64,000 nt of DNA from Streptomyces bicolor (GTDB lineage: Bacteria; Actinomycetota; Actinomycetes; Streptomycetales; Streptomycetaceae): positions 62,001 to 126,000 of the forward strand of contig NZ_JOFS01000020.1 in NCBI RefSeq assembly GCF_000719285.1, in the 5' to 3' direction. The translations under genes and the position numbers were made by a program. Position 1 is the stretch's first letter, and each line of letters begins with the position of its first letter. Below are positions 1 through 11,775 of this stretch, in pieces. The notes under the pieces were generated by a model. It was not told the DNA's origin. It did no database searches and saw nothing but the letters and a program-made list of their open reading frames with translations.

Positions 1-2201
1 GTGCGGGGGCGGTGGACCAGTGCCTGGAGGGCCTCGTCGAGGTCGAGGTGCATGCCCTGGATCCAGTCGGCGAGTTCCTCGTGGGCGAAGCGGTAGCCGT
101 TGCCGGCGGGGACGAGGAGGCCCTCGGTGAGGACGGCGGACGCCCAGCCGGTACCGCCGCCGAGCCGCGCGGGAGCGGGACCCCACGGGAACACGGCCTC
201 GAAGGACGCTCGGTCCAGCTCTCCCTGACCGGGGCCGAGGCTGCGGCGGGCGGCCTCGTGGACCTGGCCGGACACCTTGGCGGCGAGGCGGCGTACGGCG
301 CTGCCGCGCAGACCGTTCTCGGCGGCGAGGCGTACGGCGATGCGCAGGCACATGAGGTCGAGGTGGGCGGAGAGGACGTCGTCGCGGTCGAGTGGGGGGT
401 GGGGGACGTCGGGGAGGGCGGCGCGGACCTCGGAGAGGAGGCGGAGGGTGAGGGGGTGGCGGGCGTCGGGGGCGGCCAGGGCGGATTCCGGGATGCCGTA
501 GCGGGCGCGGGCCTGGTGGGCCTCGTCGGGGGTGAGGTCGCCGAGGCGTACGCACGGCGGGTGACGCCGGGAGTTGTCGCCCCCGCCGCCCCTACCCGTC
601 CCGTCCCCAGGGGCTCCGCCCCTTCGACCCCGCCAGGGGGCTCCGCCCCCTGGACCCCCGTCGGCCCGAAGGGCCTCGTCCTCAAACGCCGGACGGGCTG
701 AATTCCCACTCCCCTCGTACAGCAACTCCTCCGGGAACTCCGCCCCCGCCCCCTCCCAGTACTCCGCCCCGCACGCCACCACCAGCCGCGCTCCCGTCTC
801 CCGCAGCCACGCCGCCGTGCCCTTCGTCCAGTCCGTGAGGCGATGGGCCAGAAGCGGGGGCATCTCCTCGGGGCCGTCGAGGAGGAGCAGGAGGGGGTGG
901 CCGGTGGTGCGGGAGAGGTGGGCCAGGCGGTCGGGGCTCGTGTCGCCCAGGGCGGCGGGGTCGGACGGGGTCGACGCCGCCACGATGCGGGCCGCCCGGG
1001 TCAGCGCCCGGCGGGCGGCGTCGGCCACCGAGTCGTCGTCGTCCTTCAGGTCGGCGCCGCGCAGCCACAGCGTGGGAGCCGGTGCCGGCCCGCGGTGGCG
1101 GCGTGCGGCGAGGGCCGCGAGTTCCGTCGTACGGCCGCTGCCCGGCGGCCCGACCAGGCCCAGGACAGCCGCCCCGCTCTCGGTGAAGGCGGCGAACTCC
1201 CTTGCCACCGTGGCCCGTTCGACCGGCGCCACCGCCCCGACCGCGGCCCCCGCTCCCCCGGCCTCCACCCGGCCCACACAGCCCGCCAGCGTCCCCGGCG
1301 GACCGTCCTGCCCGACCGACGTGGCCGTCAGTTCCAGTACGCCCGCCAGATTCAGGTCGGCGCCGTACCCCGGCACGGTCGCCGCGTTCTCGGCGAGCAG
1401 TTCGGCCAGCGGGCCGTCGGCAAGCGGTCGCAGCGGCACCGCGAACCCGGCGCCGCGGTCACCGGACTGCAGCGCCGTGCCGAGGACGCCCACGACCGCG
1501 CCGGTCCCGGCGTCCAGCACAGGCCCCCCGGCCGCCCCACCACCCAGCCGCAACGCGTCCCGTCCGGCCGTACCGATCGCCAACTCCAGGGCGCCGTCGA
1601 GGAGATGGAAACGGTCCGTGGCCGTGTACGTCACCAGCGCCGGGCCCAGCACCCGTGCCTCCCGCCACCCGCCGGCCGCGATCCGCACATACGCCCCGGT
1701 CTCGACCCGCTCCCGCACGCTCACCGGCAACGGATCCACGCCCAGGCCTTCGGTCCGTACGAGGGCGAGGTCCAGTGCGGGCAACGGCGTCACCGCACTC
1801 GCGGGAACCACACAGCTCCGACCGCTCTCGGCGGCGTGCAGCACCAGCCGGGGCAGGCCGTCGACGACCTCGTGGCTGGTGACGACGGTGCCTTGATGGT
1901 CGGCCACGAAGCCGAGCCCACGGGGCCGCCCGGCCAGGTCGTGGATGCGGATCAGGGCGTCGTCAGGGGCGCGTTCCTGGGCGTCGGCGCGGACACGGGC
2001 CTGAGCTTCCTCACGGAGGCGAGCCCGGTCGTCGTCGTGGGACTGGCAGCGGCGTGAGTGCCGTACGCAGTCGTCCTGCCTGGACCGGCCGATGTCGTCC
2101 GGCGTGTCCCACGTGCCGTGAGCTCCCCGCGTGCCCCCCGCAGTACCGGCCGCCTCCGCCGTCCGCCGGTCGCCGCCCGCCCGCGGGCCCCGTCCCGCCA
2201 T
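1..2201 (-). CDS. Trypsin-like/P-loop fusion protein with degenerate active sites (3' end outside window)
   Basis: The reading frame has no stop before the window edge, so the C-terminus is missing; about 733 residues are visible. The ATG at 2201 is preceded by GGGGAGG. Residues about 85-240 look like a chymotrypsin-fold domain: TSHEVV (His110) and LDLALV (Asp144) are in place, but the serine position in the GxSGGP motif reads GAAGGP (Ala224), so peptidase activity is doubtful. A P-loop domain follows with GPPGSGRTT, where the Walker A lysine is Arg357. Residues about 501-543 are encoded by a dispersed repeat. Trypsin-like domains fused to STAND-type NTPases are common in Streptomyces and are usually thought to act in signalling or defence; that role is inference here. 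What follows the NTPase part (for example WD40 or HEAT repeats) cannot be seen. Confidence 0.75.
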   Translation of the reverse strand, partial: MAGRGPRAGGDRRTAEAAGTAGGTRGAHGTWDTPDDIGRSRQDDCVRHSRRCQSHDDDRARLREEAQARVRADAQERAPDDALIRIHDLAGRPRGLGFVADHQGTVVTSHEVVDGLPRLVLHAAESGRSCVVPASAVTPLPALDLALVRTEGLGVDPLPVSVRERVETGAYVRIAAGGWREARVLGPALVTYTATDRFHLLDGALELAIGTAGRDALRLGGGAAGGPVLDAGTGAVVGVLGTALQSGDRGAGFAVPLRPLADGPLAELLAENAATVPGYGADLNLAGVLELTATSVGQDGPPGTLAGCVGRVEAGGAGAAVGAVAPVERATVAREFAAFTESGAAVLGLVGPPGSGRTTELAALAARRHRGPAPAPTLWLRGADLKDDDDSVADAARRALTRAARIVAASTPSDPAALGDTSPDRLAHLSRTTGHPLLLLLDGPEEMPPLLAHRLTDWTKGTAAWLRETGARLVVACGAEYWEGAGAEFPEELLYEGSGNSARPAFEDEALRADGGPGGGAPWRGRRGGAPGDGTGRGGGGDNSRRHPPCVRLGDLTPDEAHQARARYGIPESALAAPDARHPLTLRLLSEVRAALPDVPHPPLDRDDVLSAHLDLMCLRIAVRLAAENGLRGSAVRRLAAKVSGQVHEAARRSLGPGQGELDRASFEAVFPWGPAPARLGGGTGWASAVLTEGLLVPAGNGYRFAHEELADWIQGMHLDLDEALQALVHRPR
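578..700. repeat. Dispersed Streptomyces repeat, copy A (inside a coding region)
   Basis: Begins with CGCCCCCGCCGCCCCTACCC and ends with CTCAAACGCCGGACGGGCT, with two internal short palindromes (GGGGCTCCGCCCC and CAGGGGGCTCCGCCCCCTG). The same start, core and end recur at 60771-60880. Unlike the other copies it lies within an open gene on the minus strand and keeps that frame open. Confidence 0.8.
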
Positions 2202-2413
2202 CGTCGAACCTCCCCGCCGTACGTCCGGACGCGTATACGCCCATACGGCCGCGCCCTGTGTTCTCGACGGTAGGCGCGAGGTGATCAGCGGGACAGATCG
2301 CTCGGCGAACGCGCCCCCTTCCGCTCCCTCGGTTCACTCCGAGCGCCTGCACGGACGGGTGAACAGACGGGGGTCGCTGGATACACCCTAGGGGTGGGGG
2401 AACCGAGGGGGGA

Positions 2414-2460
2414 CCGTGGAGCGGCGGGCAGAGGACTACCCCGTGACCGCCGCTCCACGG
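2414..2460. terminator. Hairpin downstream of truB
   Basis: A perfect 14-bp inverted repeat, CCGTGGAGCGGCGG at 2414-2427 and its complement at 2447-2460, has a 19-nt loop. It sits 26 bp past the truB stop and closes the rimP-truB transcription unit. The rest of 2202-2485 presumably holds the promoter of the protease-like gene; I see no certain -35/-10 pair. Confidence 0.6.
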
Positions 2461-2485
2461 GCAGGCACCGGCAACAGGGGCTGCC

Positions 2486-3391
2486 TCAGCCGAAGACGGC
2501 CAGGCTCCTGGCCTTGCCCTTCTGCTGCTCCACGAGTGCGAGGAAGCGCCCCTGCGGGTCGAAGACGGCGACGGGACCGGCGCCGGCATACTCGTCGGGC
2601 ATGTCGAGGCGGACGCCGTTCGTCAGCAGCCGGGCGCGCTTGGCATCCACGTCCCAGCGCGGGAACGCGGCCGCGGCGGCCTCGGCGATCGGCATCACGG
2701 TGAGCTCCTGCTGGAGCTGGTCCAGCGTCTTGGCGGCGTCCAGCTTGTACGGCCCCACGCGCGTACGGCGCAGCGCCGTGAGGTGGCCGCCGACTCCGAG
2801 GCCGGCACCGAGATCGCGGGCCAGGGCCCGGATGTACGTACCTGAGGAGCAGACCACCGACACGACCAGGTCGAGGACCGCGGTGCCGTCGTCGGCGACG
2901 GCGTCCCGGACGTCGTACACCGAGAAGGACGAGACGGTGACGGGCCGGGCGGGAATGTCGAAGTCCTCGCCGTCCCTCGCCCGCTTGTAGGAGCGCACCC
3001 CGTCGATCTTGATGGCGCTGACCTTGGACGGCACCTGCATGATGTCGCCGGTCAGCTTGGCGATCTGGGCGTCGATGGCCTCGCGGGTGACCTTCGAGGC
3101 GTCGGCCGACCCCGTGATCTCGCCCTCGGCGTCGTCGGTGACCGTGGTCTGGCCCAGGCGGATGGTGCCGAGGTACTCCTTCTCGGTCAGGGCCAGATGA
3201 CCGAGGAGCTTGGTCGCCTTCTCGACGCCGAGGACGAGGACGCCCGTCGCCATCGGGTCGAGGGTGCCGGCGTGCCCGACACGGCGGGTGCGGGCGATGC
3301 CGCGCATCTTGGCGACCACGTCGTGCGAAGTGAAGCCCGACGGCTTGTCGACGATGACAAGGCCGTCGGGCGTGCTGTGCTTCTGCGTCAT
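2486..3391 (-). CDS. truB: tRNA pseudouridine(55) synthase TruB
   Basis: Converts U55 in the T-loop of nearly all tRNAs to pseudouridine. At 301 aa it is the normal size for bacterial TruB. The N-terminal signature DKPSGFTSHDVV and the catalytic motif HAGTLDPMATG with nucleophile Asp45 are intact, and the C-terminal part resembles the actinobacterial TruB tail. The ATG overlaps the rbfA stop by 4 bp (ATGA), so the two are translationally coupled. It is the last gene of the operon before the hairpin at 2414-2460. Confidence 0.97.
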   Translation of the reverse strand: MTQKHSTPDGLVIVDKPSGFTSHDVVAKMRGIARTRRVGHAGTLDPMATGVLVLGVEKATKLLGHLALTEKEYLGTIRLGQTTVTDDAEGEITGSADASKVTREAIDAQIAKLTGDIMQVPSKVSAIKIDGVRSYKRARDGEDFDIPARPVTVSSFSVYDVRDAVADDGTAVLDLVVSVVCSSGTYIRALARDLGAGLGVGGHLTALRRTRVGPYKLDAAKTLDQLQQELTVMPIAEAAAAAFPRWDVDAKRARLLTNGVRLDMPDEYAGAGPVAVFDPQGRFLALVEQQKGKARSLAVFG

Positions 3392-3843
3392 TCCGCGGTG
3401 TCGCCGTCCGTCTCGTCCTCGGCGCCCGGCTTGCGGTACGGGTCCGCCTCACCGGCGTACTTCGCGCCCGCGGACACCTCACGCACCTTCTCGTCGGACT
3501 GGCGCGCCTTGTCGAGGAGGTCCTCGATGGTGCGTGCCGTGTCCGGAAGGGCGTCGGCGACGAAGGTCAGGGTCGGCGTGAACTTCACGCCCGCCGCCGC
3601 CCCGACGGCCGAGCGGAGCACGCCCTTGGCGCTCTCCAGACCGGCCGCGGCGGCCGCCCGCTCCTCGTCGTCCCCGTACACCGTGTAGAAGACGGTCGCC
3701 TCCCGCAGGTCACCCGTGACCCGGGTGTCCGTGATGGTGACGTGCGAGCCGAGCCGCGGGTCCTTGATCCCGCGCTGCAGCTTCTGGGCCACCACCTCTC
3801 GGATGAGGTCCGCCAGCCTTTTCGCCCGCGCGTTGTCGGCCAC
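3388..3843 (-). CDS. rbfA: Ribosome-binding factor A
   Basis: Cold-shock-associated factor that binds the 30S subunit and helps mature the 5' end of 16S rRNA. The product is 151 aa with the KH-like RbfA core (RAKRLADLIREVVAQ, GIKDPRLG, VTITDTRVTGDLREA) and an acidic C-terminal tail. The GTG at 3843 is chosen because GGGAG lies just upstream and homologues begin with this ADNARAKRL segment; a longer frame reaches 3960 but has low-complexity sequence. It lies 38 bp past the DUF503 gene and overlaps truB. Confidence 0.95.
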   Translation of the reverse strand: MADNARAKRLADLIREVVAQKLQRGIKDPRLGSHVTITDTRVTGDLREATVFYTVYGDDEERAAAAAGLESAKGVLRSAVGAAAGVKFTPTLTFVADALPDTARTIEDLLDKARQSDEKVREVSAGAKYAGEADPYRKPGAEDETDGDTAE

Positions 3844-3881
3844 TGGTCCGTCTCCCGTTCTTTCTTCTGCTCGTTCTGTGG

Positions 3882-4175
3882 TCAGTCGTCGTCGCCGTGG
3901 AAGCGCCGTCGCACGGACAGCAGCTCCACCTCGGGGCGGCCGGCGACCAGCCGTTCGCACCGGTCGAGTACGTCGCTGAGGTGCCCCGCGTCGCCGGAGA
4001 CCATCGCGAGGCCGATGACGGCCCTGCGATGGAGGTTCATGTGGTCGACCTCGGCCGCGCTCACTGCGTACTTCCGCTGGAGTTCGGCGACGATCGGACG
4101 GACGACGGAGCGCTTCTCCTTCAGCGACCGTACGTCGCCGAGGAGGAGGTCGAAGGACAGAGTCCCCACGTACAT
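3882..4175 (-). CDS. DUF503 (YlxP-like) family protein
   Basis: A 97-aa protein starting MYVGTLSFDLLLGDVRSLKEKR, the hallmark of the DUF503/YlxP family, which is found almost always between infB and rbfA. Its function is not settled; the position suggests a role near ribosome assembly or initiation. The ATG at 4175 gives the family length; the upstream frame to 4262 lacks family sequence. A hairpin lies between it and infB, so its expression may be partly separate from infB. Confidence 0.9.
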   Translation of the reverse strand: MYVGTLSFDLLLGDVRSLKEKRSVVRPIVAELQRKYAVSAAEVDHMNLHRRAVIGLAMVSGDAGHLSDVLDRCERLVAGRPEVELLSVRRRFHGDDD

Positions 4176-4300
4176 GTGTGTAGCCGGTTCACCCGCCGGT
4201 ACGGGATCGATGGCCCTGCGATCGGTAGGGGCAGGGACATCAAGAACGGTACCGCGAACCATCCGGCGGCTCGACGGAGTTTCCGTTCGGCAAACGGCGC

Positions 4301-4334
4301 GCTGGCCGACGGAACCGAAGTCCCGTCGGCCAGC
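4301..4334 (-). terminator. Hairpin after infB
   Basis: GCTGGCCGACGG at 4301-4312 pairs perfectly with 4323-4334 around a 10-nt loop, 18 bp beyond the infB stop. It may act as a partial terminator or mRNA-end stabiliser between infB and the downstream DUF503-rbfA-truB genes. Confidence 0.55.
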
Positions 4335-4351
4335 ACGAACCGTCGGTGCGG

Positions 4352-7471
<3,120 letters not shown>

Positions 7472-7618
7472 TTCGCTCCTTTTAGGTCCGGGTTGCGTCC
7501 GGACCGTCGCTACTTCATGGGCGTACTCATCGCGTGCTCATCGAGTGCTCATCGCAATCTCGACCTACTTCCAACTCGCGGGGTACCTGGGCCGCGCGGG
7601 GGTTCCGCACGACGCTTC

Positions 7619-7915
7619 TTACGGTGTTGCCTGCTCAGCAACTGTTGTCTGCTCGACGTGCTGGCGCAACGCCTTTGTGTCGAGCGCTCCCGGGGCGCGC
7701 AACGCCCGCGTGAACGCCCGGCGGCGTACCGCCTGGTCGAGACAGACCAGAGCGGGGTGTACGTACGCACCCCGGCCGGGCAGCGTACCGCTTGGATCAG
7801 GGACGCACTCGTCCTTGATCGCCACGATCCGCAGCAGATCAGCCTTGGCCGCTCGCTCCCGGCACCCCACACAGGTGCGTTCAGGGCATGCGCGGACGCG
7901 TGTCCGGCCAGACAC
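7619..7915 (-). CDS. ylxR: YlxR family (DUF448) RNA-binding protein
   Basis: A 98-aa protein with the YlxR signature RTCVGCRERAAKADLLRIV and GRGAYVHPALVCLDQAVRRRAF. Family members sit between nusA and infB; structural work on the family points to RNA binding, and a link to RNase P has been reported for other bacteria. Starts with GTG at 7915. There is 102 bp before it to nusA and 147 bp after it to infB, more than usual inside an operon. Confidence 0.93.
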   Translation of the reverse strand: MSGRTRVRACPERTCVGCRERAAKADLLRIVAIKDECVPDPSGTLPGRGAYVHPALVCLDQAVRRRAFTRALRAPGALDTKALRQHVEQTTVAEQATP

Positions 7916-8017
7916 AGCTAAGTCTACCTCCCCGTACCGACCTCACCCCTTTGGGGCAGGATTCGAACAGTTGCCGGGCGATAACGTGACGTGATCTAAG
8001 CGCCCTGCGGCTTGGAT

Positions 8018-9004
8018 CTATTCCCCGGTCTGCTCGGTGTCCGGACGGATGTCGATCCGCCAGCCGGTGAGCCGGGCCGCGAGCCGGGCGTTCTGCCCTT
8101 CCTTGCCGATCGCCAGCGACAGCTGGTAGTCGGGCACGGTCACGCGCGCGGAGCGGGCTGCCATGTCCACGACCTCCACCTTGGAGACCCGGGCCGGGGA
8201 CAGCGCGTTCGCCACCATCTCGGCCGGGTCGTCCGACCAGTCGACGATGTCGATCTTCTCACCGTTCAGCTCGCCCATGACATTGCGCACCCGGCCGCCC
8301 ATGGGGCCGATGCAGGCGCCCTTGGCGTTCAGGCCGCTGCGGGTGGACCGTACGGCGATCTTGGTGCGGTGGCCGGCCTCACGGGCGATGGCGGCGATCT
8401 CCACCGAACCGTCGGCGATCTCCGGCACCTCCAGGGCGAACAGCTTCTTCACCAGGTTCGGGTGCGTGCGCGACAGGGTGACGGACGGGCCGCGCACGCC
8501 CTTCGCCACCCGAACGACGTACGAGCGAAGCCGCATGCCGTGCGGGTACGTCTCGCCCGGGACCTGCTCCTGCACCGGCAGGATGGCCTCCAGCTTGCCG
8601 ATGTCGACGAGGACGTTCTTCGGGTCGCGGCCCTGCTGGACCACGCCGGTGACGATGTCGCCCTCGCGGCCGGCGTACTCGCCGAGCGTCGCGTCGTCCT
8701 CGGCGTCGCGCAGCCGCTGCAGGATGACCTGCTTGGCGGTGGTGGCGGCGATACGGCCGAAGTCGGACGGGGTGTCGTCGAACTCGCGCGGCTCCTGGCC
8801 CTCTTCGAGGTCCTCGGGGTCTTCCTTCGCCCACACCACCACGTGCCCGGACTCCCGGTCGAGCTTCACGCGCGCGTGGCGGTGGCTTCCCTCGGTGCGG
8901 TGGTAGGCGATGAGGAGGGCCGACTCGATCGCCTCGACCAACAGGTCGAAGGAGATCTCCTTCTCCCGTACCAAGCCCCGCAGGGCACTCATGTCGATGT
9001 CCAC
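8018..9004 (-). CDS. nusA: Transcription termination/antitermination factor NusA
   Basis: RNA polymerase-associated factor controlling pausing, termination and antitermination. The 328-aa actinobacterial form shows the N-terminal NusA domain ([22 protein letters not shown]), an S1 domain (residues about 110-180, [11 protein letters not shown]) and KH domains ([32 protein letters not shown]); the extra acidic repeats of the E. coli protein are absent. GTG start at 9004, with an alternative ATG 12 bp inside. It lies 2 bp from rimP, so the two are coupled. Confidence 0.97.
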   Translation of the reverse strand: MDIDMSALRGLVREKEISFDLLVEAIESALLIAYHRTEGSHRHARVKLDRESGHVVVWAKEDPEDLEEGQEPREFDDTPSDFGRIAATTAKQVILQRLRDAEDDATLGEYAGREGDIVTGVVQQGRDPKNVLVDIGKLEAILPVQEQVPGETYPHGMRLRSYVVRVAKGVRGPSVTLSRTHPNLVKKLFALEVPEIADGSVEIAAIAREAGHRTKIAVRSTRSGLNAKGACIGPMGGRVRNVMGELNGEKIDIVDWSDDPAEMVANALSPARVSKVEVVDMAARSARVTVPDYQLSLAIGKEGQNARLAARLTGWRIDIRPDTEQTGE

Positions 9005-9006
9005 GG

Positions 9007-9504
9007 CTACGCCTCCTCTTCCTTCTTGTCCTTGCGGCTGAACTCGACCTGCACGCGCGCCTTGTCGATCTCCGGGAAGCCGAGTCTGCGGCTGGTGGCC
9101 TTGCGGCCCTTCACTCCGGGCACTTCGAGGTCGAGACCTTCGTCGTCGACCTTCATGATTCGGGCCACCAGTTCCCCGCCCTCGGCCAGCTGGAACTTCA
9201 CCAGCCGGTCGACGGCGCGCACGTAGTGCCGGTGCTCCTTGAGGAGGCGTTCCGCGCCCGGGGTGCCGACCTCGAGGGTGTACTCGCCCTCGCCCATCGC
9301 GTCCGTCTCGTCGAGCTTCGCCGAGAGCGCACGGCTCACATCGGCGACCTTGTCCAGGTCCGCCCCGGTGTCGGAGTCGACGACGACACGCAGCACGCGC
9401 TTGCGTCCGACGGAGTCCACTGCGATCTCTTCGAGGTCCAGGCCCTGGGAGCTGACGAGCGGTTCCAGCAGTTCTCGCAGCCTCTCGCTCTGGGTGGTGC
9501 TCAT
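9007..9504 (-). CDS. rimP: Ribosome maturation factor RimP
   Basis: Required for 30S subunit maturation. The 165-aa product has the RimP N-domain ([28 protein letters not shown] split by the usual [18 protein letters not shown]) and [25 protein letters not shown]. The ATG at 9504 has GAGGAG upstream and gives the family length; an in-frame ATG at 9600 is rejected because the extra 32 residues are not family-like. It is the first gene of the operon; the 231 bp before it are shared with the divergent lipoprotein gene. Confidence 0.95.
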   Translation of the reverse strand: MSTTQSERLRELLEPLVSSQGLDLEEIAVDSVGRKRVLRVVVDSDTGADLDKVADVSRALSAKLDETDAMGEGEYTLEVGTPGAERLLKEHRHYVRAVDRLVKFQLAEGGELVARIMKVDDEGLDLEVPGVKGRKATSRRLGFPEIDKARVQVEFSRKDKKEEEA

Positions 9505-9735
9505 CCGGGTGACTCCTCGGCCGCGTGTGCTGTTGTGGGATGGGTCGCGTGTCTGGTCAAAGGGTATCGGGTCACAGGGAGTGTTGCCGTCCACCTGCAC
9601 GCGTACGGTGCCGGTGAGTGGTGCCGTCCGGTTGCGCAGGTACGGTGATCACGGGCCCGCGGCCCACTGACTCCGTGGCCGCTCCGCAGCTGCTTTCGTA
9701 AGTGCTTTCGTACGAGTTCCCCGAGGACGTCTGCC

Positions 9736-10311
9736 GTGCCGTACCCGTCGCCACCGCGCTCCCCCTCGGGGCCGCGCAGAAGAACCCTGCTCGCCTCGGC
9801 CGCCGGGGCCGCCCTGCTGGTGGGCTGCTCCTCCGGGCCCGAGGACTCGGACGGCACCACGAGCGGCAGCCCGTCGCTCACCGAGCGGGCACGCGCGCGT
9901 GCGGCCCGGGACAGCGAGGGTCTGGTCGAGCGGTACGACGCGGTGCTCGCCGTCCATCCGGCACTGGCGGAGCTGGTGGGGCCGTTGCGGGACGAGGCCG
10001 CACGGCATGCGGAGGCGTTCGGCGGGGGTTCGGCCGGGTCGTCCCCCGCAGCCTCAGGGCCGTCCAGGGGCTCTTCTACGACGTCCGAGGCGCCGCAGGC
10101 CGGGAAGGCGTCGCCGTCGGCCGCCCCGTCGGCCACCGTGCCCGCGAAGGAGAAGGACGCCCTGACCGAGCTGGCCGCCGCCGAACGGGCGCTCGCCGAC
10201 CGGCGGGCGAAGGCGCTGCTCGACGTGCCGGGCGAGTTGGCCAGGCTGCTGGCCTCGGTGGCGGCGGCCGGGGCCGTGCACGCGTATCTGCTGACGGAGG
10301 GCGCCAAGTGA
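9736..10311 (+). CDS. Putative lipoprotein of unknown function
   Basis: A 191-aa protein with a twin-arginine-like n-region (PRRRTLL), a hydrophobic stretch and the lipobox LLVGC, so it should be lipid-anchored on the outer face of the membrane. The rest is helical, rich in Ala/Arg/Glu, with a Pro/Ser/Ala-rich linker near residues 100-130 and no recognised domain. The GTG start follows GAGGAC. Its stop overlaps the start of the DUF4439 gene by 4 bp, so the two are coupled and probably act together. Confidence 0.8.
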   Translation: MPYPSPPRSPSGPRRRTLLASAAGAALLVGCSSGPEDSDGTTSGSPSLTERARARAARDSEGLVERYDAVLAVHPALAELVGPLRDEAARHAEAFGGGSAGSSPAASGPSRGSSTTSEAPQAGKASPSAAPSATVPAKEKDALTELAAAERALADRRAKALLDVPGELARLLASVAAAGAVHAYLLTEGAK

Positions 10312-10772
10312 TCGAGACGAGGAAGCAGCGGCTTACGGCTCTCCAGGCGGCCCTCGCCGCCGAGCACGCGGCCGTGTACGGATACGGGGTCGTCGGCGGG
10401 CTCGTGCTCGAGGGGCTGCGCTCGGAAGCACGCGCGGCGTACCACGCGCACCGGGCGCGGCGGGACACGCTGGCGCGCGAGGTGCGTGACCTGGGCGCCG
10501 AGCCGGTCGCCGCGAGCGCCGCGTACGCGCTGCCGTTCCCGGTGCCGGACTCCGCCGCCGCCGTCCGGCTCGCCGCCGAGTTGGAGGACCGGGTGGCCGG
10601 GGTGTACTCCGACCTGGTGCGGGCGACCGAGGGTGAGCTGCGGGGCACCGCGGCCGAGGCCCTGCGCGAGGCGGCGGTGCGGGCGGTGCGCTGGCGGGGC
10701 GAGAGCGTAGCCTTCCCTGGGCTGGCCGAGCGGGCGGGCACCACGACGGCATCGGCGGCGCCCAGCGCCTGA
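10308..10772 (+). CDS. DUF4439 ferritin-like domain protein
   Basis: The 154-aa product begins IETRKQRLTALQAALAAEHAAVYGYGVVGG, the pattern of the DUF4439 ferritin-like family: a four-helix bundle with Glu/His residues (AEHAAVYGYG, YHAHRARRD) that could bind metal. Function is unknown. The GTG at 10308 overlaps the lipoprotein stop. A tandem 9-bp repeat lies directly downstream. Confidence 0.85.
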   Translation: MIETRKQRLTALQAALAAEHAAVYGYGVVGGLVLEGLRSEARAAYHAHRARRDTLAREVRDLGAEPVAASAAYALPFPVPDSAAAVRLAAELEDRVAGVYSDLVRATEGELRGTAAEALREAAVRAVRWRGESVAFPGLAERAGTTTASAAPSA

Positions 10773-10790
10773 CGGGGCCGCAGCGCACGT

Positions 10791-10857
10791 ACGGGCAGTA
10801 CGGGCAGTACGGGCAGTACGGGCAGTACGGGCAGTACGGGCAGTACGGGCAGTACGG
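10791..10857. repeat. Tandem 9-bp repeat, seven copies
   Basis: The unit ACGGGCAGT is repeated seven times without a mismatch (10791-10853) and then starts an eighth copy. It lies between the DUF4439 stop and the start at 10876. Read on the minus strand it produces a meaningless Pro-Tyr-Cys ORF. Confidence 0.95.
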
Positions 10858-10875
10858 GAAGGGAACTACTCGCGC

Positions 10876-11775
10876 ATGGCTTTCGAACCGCCGCAGCGTC
10901 TGGTCAGGGCGCTCGGTGAGACGGCACCGGACGGTGACGACTGGTTGGAGAAGCTGCCGGAGGCGGCCCACCAGGCCGTCGCGCTACGCGAGTTGACCGT
11001 TGAACGGGTGCAGGTGCCCGGCGGCCGCAGCAGCCTGGTTGTGCTGGTGCGGCGCGCTGATGGCACCCCCGCCGTGCTCAAGCTGGCACCGCCCCGGTCC
11101 CGCCCGGAGAGCGAGCGGGCCGCGCTGGCGCACTGGGACGGTCTGGGCGCCGTACAGCTTCTGGAACCGTTCGTGACGGAAGGCGTACTGCTGTTGGAGC
11201 GGCTGCATCCCGATCTGTCGGTGCGGTCGTTGCCGGAGGCGAAGGCGTTGCTGGAGGCGGCGGGGACGTTGCGACGGCTGTGGGTGGAGCCGCCGGCTGA
11301 GCATGTTTTCGAGACGGTGGCCGAGCGGACCGGGCGGCAGGCTGAGGCCATGCGGGCGACTGCGGGTGCCTTCGGCGATTTGGCGGTGTTGGTCGATGCC
11401 GCGCTCGTTGCGCGCGAGGAGTTGTTGGCCGCGCCGCCTGTGGAGCGTTTGCTGCATGGGACGTTCCGGCAGAGCAAGGTGTTGGCCGGGGAGCGGATGC
11501 CGTGGTTGGCCGTGGGGCCGGATCCGGTGGTCGGGGAGTGTGCGTTCGATCTTGCGCGATTGGTGCGGGATCGGGTGGAGGATCTGATCGCCTCGCCTTC
11601 GGGGGCGGCGACTACTCGGCGGCGGGTCAAGCGGCTTGCGGAGTCGCTGGATGTGGATCAGGAGCGGTTGCGGGGGTGGACCTTGTTCCGGGCCGTGGAG
11701 TCGGGAGTTCGGGCGCTTCGGGTGGGGCGGCCCAAGGATGCCGAGTTGTTGCTGGAATTCGCCGGCTGGCTTTGA
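10876..11775 (+). CDS. Aminoglycoside phosphotransferase-fold protein lacking catalytic residues
   Basis: The 299-aa product aligns in outline with the APH(6)/streptomycin-kinase-like family: an ATP-site lysine in PAVLKLAPP (Lys69), a Glu in PESERAALAHW, and the block RLLHGTFRQSKVLAGE-MPWLAVGPDPVVGE. In active members that block reads HGDxHxxN and then IDPK/DxxG. Here the catalytic Asp is Thr196, the Asn is Lys201 and the metal-binding Asp is Gly214. I read it as a probable pseudokinase or a strongly diverged enzyme, not a resistance gene. GC at third positions falls toward the 3' end (many TTG and GTT codons), unlike its neighbours. Confidence 0.75.
   Translation: MAFEPPQRLVRALGETAPDGDDWLEKLPEAAHQAVALRELTVERVQVPGGRSSLVVLVRRADGTPAVLKLAPPRSRPESERAALAHWDGLGAVQLLEPFVTEGVLLLERLHPDLSVRSLPEAKALLEAAGTLRRLWVEPPAEHVFETVAERTGRQAEAMRATAGAFGDLAVLVDAALVAREELLAAPPVERLLHGTFRQSKVLAGERMPWLAVGPDPVVGECAFDLARLVRDRVEDLIASPSGAATTRRRVKRLAESLDVDQERLRGWTLFRAVESGVRALRVGRPKDAELLLEFAGWL

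Noticed and set aside
2054..2589. Overlapping short ORFs on both strands upstream of the protease-like gene
   Set aside because: No codon bias, no ribosome sites and no recognisable sequence; the ATG at 2201 with GGGGAGG explains the coding start.
7935..7980. GTTCGAATCC on the minus strand, resembling a tRNA T-loop
   Set aside because: No flanking T-stem pairing, acceptor or anticodon arm can be built.
10791..10857. Tandem repeat considered as CRISPR array
   Set aside because: Units are 9 bp with no spacers and no cas genes nearby.
10333..10971. Minus-strand ORF with repeated Pro-Tyr-Cys
   Set aside because: Artefact of the 9-bp tandem repeat and antisense to DUF4439.
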